This document shows positions 30,797 to 38,401 of a DNA stretch of 52,889 nt, piece by piece (the stretch's first letter is position 1; every line of letters starts with the position of its first letter). Origin of the DNA: an uncultured Ectothiorhodospiraceae bacterium (GTDB lineage: Bacteria > Pseudomonadota > Gammaproteobacteria > Nitrococcales > Nitrococcaceae). The position numbers and the translations under genes were made by a program. The stretch is taken from NCBI GenBank assembly GCA_913057145.1, contig CAJXNJ010000008.1, forward strand, positions 1 to 52,889. The letters are read 5' to 3'. A model generated the notes under the pieces. The model was given only the letters and a program-made list of their open reading frames with translations, was not told the DNA's origin and did not search any database.

Positions 30797-31297
30797 ATGG
30801 TTGAGGTAACGGTAACCCCGCCGGAGCAGACGCAGTGGCCGATCACTGTCGTCCTGCGGCGTGCCATGAAGGAGATGAAGGGCTGGCAGTATCCGTCCTG
30901 GTCTCTGGCCTCCATCGAATCGGGCGCGGATCTCGACGGTGTCGAAGAAAAGCGCGTGGATGAAGGGGTTCGTGATTTTCGCTGGGGCGGCATGGTTCTG
31001 GTTCTGCGGCGCTCCGATGCCGAGACATACTGGTACAACCTCACCAGTCAGCGGCCATCGATTTTCGTGATCTGCCGGGAAGATCCGCAGTACGGCTTGA
31101 TGCCGATGGTGGTGACCCTCGACCAGGATCAATCCGCCCGCGAGCAGGAAAGTGAAAACGAAATCTTTGCTGCCCCCATTCCGGATTGGATGATTGCCGG
31201 GGTCGAGCAGTTCGTGCTGGCGCATTACAAACCGCAGGACAAGCGTGGCAAACGGCGGCGCAAGCCACAGGAGTCGAGTGATGAGTTCGGAGGATAA
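30797..31297 (+). CDS. DUF3305-family protein
   Basis: A 166-residue protein, PPEQTQWPITVVLRRAMKEM at the N-terminus, then WQYPSWSLASIE and a central tyrosine/tryptophan-rich AETYWYNLTSQRPSIFVICR; a basic tail (DKRGKRRRKPQ) follows an IPDWMIAGVEQFVLAHYKPQ segment. I recognise it as DUF3305, which regularly accompanies DUF3306 in formate dehydrogenase gene sets. There is no signal peptide, membrane segment or metal motif. The function is unknown; by context an accessory factor in assembly or regulation. It overlaps the DUF3306 start by 17 bases. Confidence 0.8.
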   Translation: MVEVTVTPPEQTQWPITVVLRRAMKEMKGWQYPSWSLASIESGADLDGVEEKRVDEGVRDFRWGGMVLVLRRSDAETYWYNLTSQRPSIFVICREDPQYGLMPMVVTLDQDQSAREQESENEIFAAPIPDWMIAGVEQFVLAHYKPQDKRGKRRRKPQESSDEFGG

Positions 31298-31883
31298 CAA
31301 GCCCCCGGTGACAACCACCGAAGGCGGCGAGCCGGAACCGTTCCTCGCCCGCTGGTCACGGCGCAAGGAGGCGGTGCAGCAGGCAGAGGCCGAGGAAGAA
31401 AAGGCGCTGGCGGAAACGCCGCCGGAGGATGATGCGGCTGCCGCGGCAGAGACCGAATCCGAACCGCAGCGGGTGCTCACCGACGAGGATATGCCCGATA
31501 TCGAGACCCTCACGCCCGAGAGCGATGTCAGCGGCTTTTTCTCACCGGGTGTGAGCGAGGCGTTGCGCAAAAAAGCGCTGCGCAAGCTTTTCCATACATC
31601 GCGTTTTAACGTCAAAGACGGGCTTGATGACTACGATGATGACTACACCCTGCTGCAGCCGCTGGGCGATACCGTGCCCTGGGATATGAAAAAGCAGCAG
31701 GAGCGTCTGGAGGAGCGACGCCGACGGGCAGCGGAAGCTGCCAATGACGAGACCATGGATGAGGTTGAGGAGACCGAGCAGCAACCCGATGCTGTTGATG
31801 CAGACAACGAGGCTGAGGCCATGACCGACGAGGGGTCGGACGGCGAGGCTGAAACTCCCGAGGAGCCAGATAACCGTGCTTGA
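31281..31883 (+). CDS. DUF3306-family protein
   Basis: A 200-residue, very acidic and largely disordered protein. The conserved family parts are EPFLARWSRRKEAVQQAEAE near the N-terminus and VSEALRKKALRKLFHTSRFN with DGLDDYDDDYTLLQPLGDTV in the middle; the tail is Glu/Asp-rich. I recognise it as DUF3306. The ALRKKALRKLF helix, flanked by acidic arms, looks like a protein-binding element. The start ATG at 31281 lies inside the end of DUF3305. The last codons overlap the GTG of the ferredoxin by 8 bases. The function is unknown. Confidence 0.8.
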   Translation: MSSEDNKPPVTTTEGGEPEPFLARWSRRKEAVQQAEAEEEKALAETPPEDDAAAAAETESEPQRVLTDEDMPDIETLTPESDVSGFFSPGVSEALRKKALRKLFHTSRFNVKDGLDDYDDDYTLLQPLGDTVPWDMKKQQERLEERRRRAAEAANDETMDEVEETEQQPDAVDADNEAEAMTDEGSDGEAETPEEPDNRA

Positions 31884-33552
31884 TATCCAGCATCCACCGC
31901 TACAGGATCTGCCCGCCACCTCAGCGCTCGGCGCTGCCCGAGCGGCCGCGCTGGCGGCACTGGCTGAGGCCAACATGGGCACGGCCGGTTTCGTTGAGTA
32001 CCGTGCCGGCAATAATGTTCTGATCTTCGGGCCGGTCGAACGCGCTCTGCCGGCCGCCCGGGCGCTGGCGGATTCGCTGAACTGTCTGCTGGTGGCCGAG
32101 GATGATGCCGAGGGTGACGAGGATCTGCGTCAGTATCTGCTCGCCCGCGGCCGGCCTGCGCTGACGGGTCATCTGGGGGCGTTTGAGGCGATCCTCGACA
32201 GCGATCAGGGGCCGGTCAATCTGGCCACCATGGCGGCCGGTAAATTCGAGCATTTCGACCTCGTCCTCGATTGCTCCGACACACCGCTCATTGGCGTTGA
32301 AAAGCCGCCGATTGGTTATCAGCGCGTGGGTGCGGATACCGAGGCACTGACCGAGGCGCTCGCCCTGCTCCCGGAAATGGTGGGAGAGTTTCAAAAGCCC
32401 AAGTTCTTTGCCTATGACGAGCATATCTGTGCGCATGGCGCACGCGGCATTACCGGCTGTACCAATTGCCTGGATGCCTGTGCCACCGGTGCGATCCTCT
32501 CGCGGGGTGAGGGCATCGAAGTCGACCCCTATCTCTGTCAGGGCTGCGGCAGCTGTGCGACCGTCTGCCCGAGTGGGGCAATCAGCTATGCCTTCCCGCA
32601 TGCCAGGGATCTGCTCGGCGGGCTGCGTCGCGCTTTGCGTGCCTTTGCCGAGGCGGGCGCCAACGCGGCACCGGCTTTATTGTTCCATGGCGACGAGGCC
32701 GGGGCTGAGATGGTGCAGGCCGTCGCCGAGGCGCTGCCGGAGCGCCTGTTGCCGATCGCCGTGGAGGATGTCGGGACCATCGGCCCGGATATTTGGCTGA
32801 CCGCTTTCGCACTCGGTGTCTCGGATGTGGTGATTGCCCTGCCGGATGATGCCGAGGGCAGTCTGGTGGCCGCGAGCGAGACGCAGCATTCACTCTTCAC
32901 ACCGGTGCTTGAGGCGCTGCAGCTGGAGCCGGACCGCGTGAGGCTGCTCAAGGGAGGCTCGGCGCTGGCCGCGTTTGCCGACACACCGGCACTACACGAT
33001 GATCATGGCCGGAATGCCGGTAACTTCAGCATTGCCGGGGGCAAGCGTGAACGGCTTCAGACCGCCTTCAGCGCCCTCTATCGCCCGAATCGGGACGAGG
33101 CAACCACGCCGCTCGCCAAGGGAGCGCCATTCGGTCAGATTGTTGTTGATCGTGATGCCTGTACGCTTTGTATGGCCTGTGCGGCTGTCTGTCCGGCCGA
33201 GGCCGTGACCAGTGGCGGTGGTGAGCCGCGTCTGTTGTTTGATGAATCTGCCTGCCTGCAGTGCGGCCTTTGTGAGCAGGCCTGTCCGGAAGATGCCATT
33301 TCGCTTGAAGCGAGATTGCACCTGCCCGCTTTCGCCAAGCCGGAGACCCGTGTTCTCAACGAAGAAATCCCGTTTCATTGCACCGGTTGTGGCAAGGCAT
33401 TCGCCACCGAGAAGATGATCGGTCGGGTCGCCGAGCAGCTCGCCGGGCACTGGATGTTCCAGGATGAAAGGGCGCGGCGCCGGCTTGAGATGTGCGAGGA
33501 CTGTCGGGTTAAGGATCTCTTCGACGAGGAGAACAACAGCCTGCATCACTAG
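31876..33552 (+). CDS. Multi-cluster 4Fe-4S protein of the formate dehydrogenase locus
   Basis: A 558-residue cytosolic protein. The N-terminal 150 residues carry no Cys cluster. Residues about 185-240 hold a two-cluster ferredoxin (Cys185, then CTNCLDAC and CQGCGSCATVCPSGA). A Cys-free alpha/beta domain (about 265-350, APALLFHGDEAGAEMVQAVA then PDIWLTAFALGVSDVVIALP) vaguely recalls MvhD/FlpD electron-transfer domains. A second two-cluster ferredoxin (about 429-478) follows: CTLCMACAAVCPAEA and CLQCGLCEQACPEDA. At the end are CTGCGK and CEDCR pairs that could bind another metal. It starts at GTG 31876. It lacks molybdopterin and flavin motifs, so it is probably an electron carrier for assembly or for transfer of electrons from formate. 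Which of these cannot be decided here. Confidence 0.85.
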   Translation: MLDIQHPPLQDLPATSALGAARAAALAALAEANMGTAGFVEYRAGNNVLIFGPVERALPAARALADSLNCLLVAEDDAEGDEDLRQYLLARGRPALTGHLGAFEAILDSDQGPVNLATMAAGKFEHFDLVLDCSDTPLIGVEKPPIGYQRVGADTEALTEALALLPEMVGEFQKPKFFAYDEHICAHGARGITGCTNCLDACATGAILSRGEGIEVDPYLCQGCGSCATVCPSGAISYAFPHARDLLGGLRRALRAFAEAGANAAPALLFHGDEAGAEMVQAVAEALPERLLPIAVEDVGTIGPDIWLTAFALGVSDVVIALPDDAEGSLVAASETQHSLFTPVLEALQLEPDRVRLLKGGSALAAFADTPALHDDHGRNAGNFSIAGGKRERLQTAFSALYRPNRDEATTPLAKGAPFGQIVVDRDACTLCMACAAVCPAEAVTSGGGEPRLLFDESACLQCGLCEQACPEDAISLEARLHLPAFAKPETRVLNEEIPFHCTGCGKAFATEKMIGRVAEQLAGHWMFQDERARRRLEMCEDCRVKDLFDEENNSLHH

Positions 33553-33587
33553 CCCCTGTGGCGGCCGAAAAATGCTGCAGCGCGTCA

Positions 33588-33626
33588 CAAAAACTTTTTG
33601 GCATTGGCACGATTCCAAGTTATAAC
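33588..33626 (+). promoter_or_regulatory. Sigma-70-type promoter for the torD/fdh operon
   Basis: TTGGCA (33598-33603), a 17-base spacer and TATAAC (33621-33626). An A/T tract (AAAAACTTTTT, 33589-33599) lies directly upstream, in UP-element position. Transcription would start near 33633, giving a leader of about 20 bases to the ATG at 33652. This is the best match to a housekeeping promoter in the window and gives the chaperone and dehydrogenase genes a promoter separate from the DUF genes. Confidence 0.6.
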
Positions 33627-33651
33627 GGAACCTCGGAGGAGAAACAGATTT

Positions 33652-34284
33652 ATGCAGGAAAACAGCATTTCGCGAGTTGACCAGCGTCAAGATGGAGTCG
33701 GTTCCATGGTGCCGGACACCGAGGACTGGCTGCGCTCGCGCGTCTACGGGCTCCTGGCCCGGCTGTTTGCCGATATTCCCTCCCAGGATGTTATTGATTC
33801 GCTGGCCGCGGTGGACGTGGGTGATGACACCTCTCCGCTTGCGGTTGCCTGGCGCGACCTTGCCGCCGCTGCCGAGGCCAGCGATCCGGAATCCCTCGAC
33901 ATCGAATTTCACGCGCTGTTCATCGGTCTCGGTCGTGGGGAAGTAATGCCCTACGGCAGCTGGTATCAGACCGGCTTTCTGATGGGCCGCCCGCTCGTCA
34001 AGCTCCGGGACGATCTGCGTGAGTTCGGGCTCGAGCGGGAAGCAGACATGTGCGAGCCGGAAGATCATGTGGGAGCGCTCTTTGAATCAATGGCGCTGCT
34101 CAGTGGACCCGAAGGCGTTCACCTCGCTGGCCAGCGGGCATTTTTCAGTGACCATCTGGCCACCTGGATTGAGCGCTTTATGCAGGACGTTCAGCAGGCG
34201 AAATCTGCTGATTTTTACCGTGCCGTGGGCGCTTTTGCTGAGCGCTTCGTGGTTACTGAAAAACAGTATCTGGAGATGGTCTGA
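33652..34284 (+). CDS. TorD-family molybdoenzyme chaperone
   Basis: A 210-residue, all-helical TorD/DmsD-type chaperone that binds the apo-enzyme and its Tat signal until the cofactor is in place. Features: WLRSRVYGLLARLFADIPSQ (about 25-45), the family pattern EFHALFIGLGRGEVMPYGSW (about 85-104), then READMCEPEDHVGALFESMA with the E-P-x-D-H element (about 130-136), and a C-terminal helix. The start is decided by GGAGGAG 10 bases before 33652. Its clients are likely the large subunit at 34545 and perhaps the small Tat protein. The stop codon lies in the loop of a small hairpin (GGTC-TGAA-GACC, 34278-34289). Confidence 0.9.
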   Translation: MQENSISRVDQRQDGVGSMVPDTEDWLRSRVYGLLARLFADIPSQDVIDSLAAVDVGDDTSPLAVAWRDLAAAAEASDPESLDIEFHALFIGLGRGEVMPYGSWYQTGFLMGRPLVKLRDDLREFGLEREADMCEPEDHVGALFESMALLSGPEGVHLAGQRAFFSDHLATWIERFMQDVQQAKSADFYRAVGAFAERFVVTEKQYLEMV

Positions 34285-34289
34285 AGACC
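34278..34289 (+). other. Small hairpin with the torD stop codon in its loop
   Basis: GGTC, TGAA, GACC: 4-base arms, the loop containing the TGA stop. No T-run. Member of a recurring pattern at gene ends in this operon. Confidence 0.4.
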
Positions 34290-34311
34290 GCAGAGAATGG
34301 AGGAAGAAGCC

Positions 34312-34530
34312 GTGAGTGCCAAAAATCCTCAACAGGATGCAAGCCGTCGCCGTTTTCTCAAGGGAATGGTGATCGGTGGCAGTGTGGCGTCAGTAGCGGG
34401 CGGAAGCTCAGTGCTGGCGGCAACCCATTCACCCGCGCCTGCCAAGGCTGAGGGTGACGACTTGACCAAGCGGAAAGGCTATCAGGAAACGGCGCATGTG
34501 CGTCGCTTCTATGATCTGGCCCGCAGCTAA
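34312..34530 (+). CDS. Small formate dehydrogenase-associated Tat-signal protein
   Basis: A 72-residue protein with twin-arginine signal ASRRRFLKGMVIGGSVASVA and a short tail ending QETAHVRRFYDLARS. I recognise the family found directly upstream of formate dehydrogenase large subunits (formate dehydrogenase region TAT target). The start is probably GTG 34312, seven bases after GGAGGA; an in-frame ATG at 34297 is alternative. After Tat export only about 30 residues would remain, so it may be a small periplasmic or membrane-anchored subunit of the dehydrogenase. It is 14 bases before the large subunit gene. Confidence 0.85.
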   Translation: MSAKNPQQDASRRRFLKGMVIGGSVASVAGGSSVLAATHSPAPAKAEGDDLTKRKGYQETAHVRRFYDLARS

Positions 34531-34544
34531 GGGGAGAGGGCGTC

Positions 34545-37529
34545 ATGAAGCTCATTAAAAAGAACGCAGGCGCTGAGAAGGGAAGCGGTTCCGTTTCCTC
34601 CTTCCCGAGCGTCTTCTACACCGAGATGGACCGACGCACCTTCCTGCGTCGGACCGGTCTGACCGCCGGCGCTGCCGTTGTCGGTTCTGCAATGGCACCC
34701 GGGATGATGCGCCGGGCGCATGCCGTTGAAGGAACCCATGCGCGCAAGCAGGGGGTACCGGTTGAAATCCGTCGCTCCGTCTGTAGTCACTGCTCGGTCG
34801 GCTGTGGTGTGGTCGCCGAAGTGCAGAACGGTGTCTGGACCGGCCAGGAGCCGGATTTCGACTCCCCGTTCAATCTGGGATCGCACTGTGCCAAGGGCGC
34901 TTCGCTGCGTGATCACGGCATCGGTGAGAAGCGCGTCAAATACCCGATGAAGCTTGAAGGCGGCCGCTGGCGCCGGATCAGCTGGGATGACGCGATCACC
35001 GAAATTGGTGACAAGTTCCTGCAGATCCGCGAGGAGAGCGGCCCGGACAGCATCTGGTGGTGTGGTTCCTCCAAGGCCAATAACGAAGGCGCTTATCTGC
35101 AGCGCAAGTTCGTGGCCTTCTGGGGCACGAACAACATCGACCATCAGGCGCGTATCTGTCACTCCACCACGGTGGCCGGTGTTGCCAACACCTGGGGCTA
35201 TGGTGCGATGACCAACAGCTTCAACGACATTCACAACGCCAAGTGCATGTTCTTTATCGGCAGTAACGCCGCTGAGGCCCATCCGGTCTCGATGCAGCAC
35301 ATCCTGCGTGCCAAGGAAAACGGCGCCAAGATGATCGTGGTCGATCCGCGATTCACGCGTACAGCCGCCCATGCCGATCAGCACATCAGCATCCGCTCCG
35401 GCACCGACGTGCCGTTTATCTGGGGCATGCTCTGGCATATCTTCGAGAACGGTTGGCAGGATGATGAGTACATCCGTCAGCGTGTCTACGGTCTGAACAA
35501 GGTCCGCGAGGAAGTGGCCCGCTGGACGCCGGATGTCGTTGAGGACGTTACCGGTGTGCCGGAGGCGCAGGTCCGCCAGGCCGCTCAGACCATGGCTGAA
35601 AACCGCCCCGGCACCATTGTCTGGTGCATGGGTGGCACCCAGCATCACATCGGTAACAACAACACCCGGGCCTACTGCATCCTGCAGCTTGCCCTCGGCA
35701 ACATCGGTGTCTCCGGTGGTGGTGCCAACATCTTCCGTGGCCACTGCAACGTGCAGGGCGCCACCGACGTCGGCCCGAACTGCCACACCCTGCCGGCCTA
35801 CTATGGGCTCTCCGAGGGCGCCTGGCGTCATTGGAGCCGTGTCTGGGATGTCGACTTTGACTACATCAAGAGCCGTTTTGATGACGGCCAGTACGATGCC
35901 GGCGGCGGCAAGATGTCGCATCCGATGCACATCCCGGGTATCCCGGTCTCACGCTGGATTGACGGTGTCCTTGAGGACCCGGCCAACCAGTCACAGCGTG
36001 ACCGTACCCGTGCCGTGTTCTTCCAGGGTCACGCGGTTAACTCGCAGTCCCGTGGGCCGGACATGAAAGAAGCCATCGAAAAGCTTGAGATGGTGGTTTG
36101 CTCCGATCCGTATCCGACGCACCTGGCGGTCATGAGTGAGCGCACGGATGGTGTCTATCTGCTGCCGACCTGCACGCAGTTTGAGCAGCGCGGCTCCATC
36201 ACCGCGTCCAACCGCTCCATTCAGTGGCGCGAGAAGATCGTTGATCCGCTGTTTGAGTCCAAGACCGACTCCCAGATCCTTTATGCGTTCGCGCAGAAGT
36301 TCGGTTTCGCCGATGAGATGTTCAAGAACATCGCCATCGAGGAAGACGGCCTGCCGAGCCCGGAGGATACGCTGCGCGAGATCAACCGCGGCACCTGGAC
36401 GATCGGTTACACCGGTCAGAGCCCGGAGCGTCTCAAGCTGCATCTGGAGAACAAGCACACCTTCGATACCACCACGCTGCGCGCGGTGGGCGGCCCCTGC
36501 GATGGCGACTACTACGGTCTGCCATGGCCGTGCTGGGGAACGCCGGAGATGAAGCATCCGGGCACCCACGTGCTCTACGATCCGAGCCAGCCGGTCAAGG
36601 ATGGTGGTCTCACCTTCCGCGCCCGCTTCGGTGTCGAGCGTGAGGGCGAAAGTCTGCTTGCGGATGGTTCCTACTCGGTCGACTCCGAGCTGACCGACGG
36701 CTATCCGGAGTTCACCTTCGGCATCCTGCGCCAGCTCGGTTGGCATACCGACCTGAGTCGTGAGGAGCTGGAGGTCATCGCCGGTGTCGCCGGTATCAAT
36801 GCCTCGGAGCTGCCAAGCAACATCCGCACGGCGAGCAGCGAACTGCTCGAGCGCATGGATGGCATCAACTGGAAGACCGACCTCTCGGGCGGTATCCAGC
36901 GTGTGGCCATCGATCATGGTTGCGCACCATTCGGTAACGCCAAGGCGCGTTGCGAAGTCTGGCAGTTCCCGGATCCGATTCCGGTCCACCGTGAGCCGCT
37001 GTACACGCCGCGTTACGATCTGGTCGCTCAGTACCCGACGTACGACGACGTCAAGGCCTCTTACCGGCTGCCGACACGGTATGGCTCGGTGCAGGCCGAA
37101 GACTACTCCAAGGACTTCCCGCTGGTATTCACCAGTGGTCGTCTGGTCGAGTACGAAGGCGGCGGCGAGGAGACCCGTTCCAACCCATGGCTTGCTGAGC
37201 TGCAGCAGGAGATGTTCGTCGAGATCCACCCGGCGGATGCCAACGATCGCGGCATCCAGGATGGACAGACGGTGTGGCTGGACGGTCCAGAAGGCGGCAG
37301 CATCAAGATTCAGGCCATGGTGACCGAGCGGGTTCCGCGCGGCACGGTCTGGACGCCGTTCCATTTCGGTGGTCACTATCAGGGTGAGGATCTGTTGGAT
37401 CGTTATCCTGAGGGCACTGCACCGTACGTCCGTGGTGAGGCCTGTAACACGGCCACCACCTACGGTTACGACTCGGTCACGCAGATGCAAGAGACCAAGA
37501 CCACGTTGTGTCAGATCCGCGCCGCCTAA
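34545..37529 (+). CDS. Formate dehydrogenase, molybdopterin large (alpha) subunit, Cys type
   Basis: Oxidises formate to CO2 at a bis-MGD molybdenum or tungsten site. It is 994 residues. A Tat signal (DRRTFLRRTGLTAG, Arg30-Arg31) follows an unusual 27-residue leader, so the enzyme faces the periplasm. The N-terminal 4Fe-4S cluster is Cys80, Cys83, Cys87 and Cys115 (CSHCSVGC, SHCAKG). The metal ligand is Cys205 in QARICHSTTVAG, followed by the catalytic His206; it is not selenocysteine, and no in-frame TGA occurs. IVWCMGGTQHHIGNNNTRAY and FRGHCNVQGATDVGPN are cofactor-binding segments; a C-terminal molydop-binding domain (about 865-985) closes the protein. It belongs to the class with fdh3B-type FeS and cytochrome b subunits. 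The gene symbol is left open because naming differs (fdhA, fdoG, fdnG). Confidence 0.95.
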   Translation: MKLIKKNAGAEKGSGSVSSFPSVFYTEMDRRTFLRRTGLTAGAAVVGSAMAPGMMRRAHAVEGTHARKQGVPVEIRRSVCSHCSVGCGVVAEVQNGVWTGQEPDFDSPFNLGSHCAKGASLRDHGIGEKRVKYPMKLEGGRWRRISWDDAITEIGDKFLQIREESGPDSIWWCGSSKANNEGAYLQRKFVAFWGTNNIDHQARICHSTTVAGVANTWGYGAMTNSFNDIHNAKCMFFIGSNAAEAHPVSMQHILRAKENGAKMIVVDPRFTRTAAHADQHISIRSGTDVPFIWGMLWHIFENGWQDDEYIRQRVYGLNKVREEVARWTPDVVEDVTGVPEAQVRQAAQTMAENRPGTIVWCMGGTQHHIGNNNTRAYCILQLALGNIGVSGGGANIFRGHCNVQGATDVGPNCHTLPAYYGLSEGAWRHWSRVWDVDFDYIKSRFDDGQYDAGGGKMSHPMHIPGIPVSRWIDGVLEDPANQSQRDRTRAVFFQGHAVNSQSRGPDMKEAIEKLEMVVCSDPYPTHLAVMSERTDGVYLLPTCTQFEQRGSITASNRSIQWREKIVDPLFESKTDSQILYAFAQKFGFADEMFKNIAIEEDGLPSPEDTLREINRGTWTIGYTGQSPERLKLHLENKHTFDTTTLRAVGGPCDGDYYGLPWPCWGTPEMKHPGTHVLYDPSQPVKDGGLTFRARFGVEREGESLLADGSYSVDSELTDGYPEFTFGILRQLGWHTDLSREELEVIAGVAGINASELPSNIRTASSELLERMDGINWKTDLSGGIQRVAIDHGCAPFGNAKARCEVWQFPDPIPVHREPLYTPRYDLVAQYPTYDDVKASYRLPTRYGSVQAEDYSKDFPLVFTSGRLVEYEGGGEETRSNPWLAELQQEMFVEIHPADANDRGIQDGQTVWLDGPEGGSIKIQAMVTERVPRGTVWTPFHFGGHYQGEDLLDRYPEGTAPYVRGEACNTATTYGYDSVTQMQETKTTLCQIRAA

Positions 37530-37534
37530 GGCGG
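37522..37534 (+). other. Inverted repeat with the large-subunit stop codon as loop
   Basis: CCGCC, TAA, GGCGG: perfect 5-base arms with the TAA stop as the exact 3-base loop, at the end of the large-subunit gene. No T-run follows. Confidence 0.5.
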
Positions 37535-37558
37535 GACAATTTCTGAAGGAGAGCCAAA

Positions 37559-38149
37559 ATGGCCCGAATGAAATTCCTGTGCGACGCTGAGCGGTGTATC
37601 GAGTGCAACGCCTGCGTTACCGCATGTAAAAACGAGAACGAGGTGCCCTGGGGCGTGAATCGCCGCCGCGTGGTGACCTTGAATGATGGTGTCCCCGGCG
37701 AGAAGTCAATCTCGGTGGCCTGCATGCACTGTACCGACGCGCCCTGTGCGGCCGTCTGTCCGGTGGACTGCTTCTACACCACCGATGACGGCATCGTCCT
37801 CCACGACAAGGATCTCTGCATCGGTTGTGGTTATTGCTTCTACGCGTGTCCGTTCGGTGCGCCGCAGTATCCGCAGCAGGAGGCCTTTGGGGTCCGCGGC
37901 AAGATGGACAAGTGCACGTTCTGTGCCGGTGGTCCGACCGAGGACCTCGCCGATGCCGAGTATGCCAAGTACGGTGCCAACCGCGTTGCCGAAGGCAAGC
38001 TGCCTGCCTGTGCCGAGATGTGCTCGACCAAGGCACTGCTGGCCGGTGATGGCGATATGGTGGCGGACATATACCGTGAGCGCATTATGCGGCGCTCGGG
38101 TCGTCCGCAGACCTGGGGTTGGGACAAGGCCTATGGGGGTGGCGTTTAA
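37559..38149 (+). CDS. Formate dehydrogenase iron-sulfur (beta) subunit, fdh3B type
   Basis: A 196-residue four-cluster ferredoxin that carries electrons from the catalytic subunit to the cytochrome b subunit. Cluster motifs in order: CIECNACVTACK (about 13-24), CMHCTDAPCAAVCPVDC (about 56-72), CIGCGYCFYACPFG (about 87-100), and the Cys pairs CTFC (about 120) with CAEMC (about 158). It lacks its own signal peptide and C-terminal membrane helix, so it is exported with the Tat-bearing large subunit. AAGGAGAG lies 9 bases before the ATG. The stop codon is in a strong hairpin (38137-38157). Confidence 0.95.
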   Translation: MARMKFLCDAERCIECNACVTACKNENEVPWGVNRRRVVTLNDGVPGEKSISVACMHCTDAPCAAVCPVDCFYTTDDGIVLHDKDLCIGCGYCFYACPFGAPQYPQQEAFGVRGKMDKCTFCAGGPTEDLADAEYAKYGANRVAEGKLPACAEMCSTKALLAGDGDMVADIYRERIMRRSGRPQTWGWDKAYGGGV

Positions 38150-38157
38150 CGCCACCC
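38137..38157 (+). other. Strong 10-base-arm palindrome over the beta-subunit stop codon
   Basis: GGGTGGCGTT, T, AACGCCACCC: perfect 10-base arms about a single centre base. In RNA it would be an 8-pair GC-rich stem with a UUUAA loop that includes the first bases of the UAA stop codon (38147-38149). No T-run follows and the operon continues, so it is more likely an RNA-processing or stability element than a terminator. The next gene has its own strong site GGAGG 22 bases after the stem. Confidence 0.65.
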
Positions 38158-38179
38158 TGGCCATCGTAAGGAGGTCGTT

Positions 38180-38401
38180 ATGATTACGTCCCGCACTCAC
38201 ATGTCGCGGTGGCGGTTGGTGATCGGGCTGGTATTCACCACGGTGTTGCTGGTCGGGTGCTACGAAGATCCCAAGGACGTCACGCTCTATGATCCGGGCG
38301 TCTACAAGGGCGATGATGATCCGTTGATGTCACGCTCGGGTACCGAGGAACTGGAGAGCACGCTGCACGATCGTTTTCAGGCGGTGCAAACGGACCGCTG
38401 A
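38180..38401 (+). CDS. Small lipoprotein inside the formate dehydrogenase operon
   Basis: A 73-residue predicted lipoprotein. A hydrophobic signal (RWRLVIGLVFTTVLLVGC, residues 10-27) ends in a lipobox LVGC with Cys27; the mature part of 47 residues is acidic (YEDPKDVTLYDPGVYKGDDD). The residues after the lipid Cys (Tyr-Glu-Asp) do not include an Asp at position +2. AAGGAGG precedes the ATG. It lies between the beta and gamma subunit genes, so a role as an extra subunit or assembly factor anchoring the complex is plausible. I do not recognise a named family. Confidence 0.75.
   Translation: MITSRTHMSRWRLVIGLVFTTVLLVGCYEDPKDVTLYDPGVYKGDDDPLMSRSGTEELESTLHDRFQAVQTDR

Noticed and set aside
33598-33622. 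Sigma-54 promoter (TTGGCAC-type) upstream of torD
   Set aside because: The first half resembles -24, but the -12 element GC is missing (AG instead); the sigma-70 reading with 17-base spacing fits better.
35151-35165. Possible selenocysteine site in the formate dehydrogenase
   Set aside because: The ligand codon is TGT (Cys) and the frame has no internal TGA.
34527-37490. Long open frames on the minus strand opposite the formate dehydrogenase large subunit (467 and 499 codons)
   Set aside because: They mirror a highly conserved plus-strand enzyme; the translations have no family features and reflect GC-rich codon usage that avoids stops on the opposite strand.
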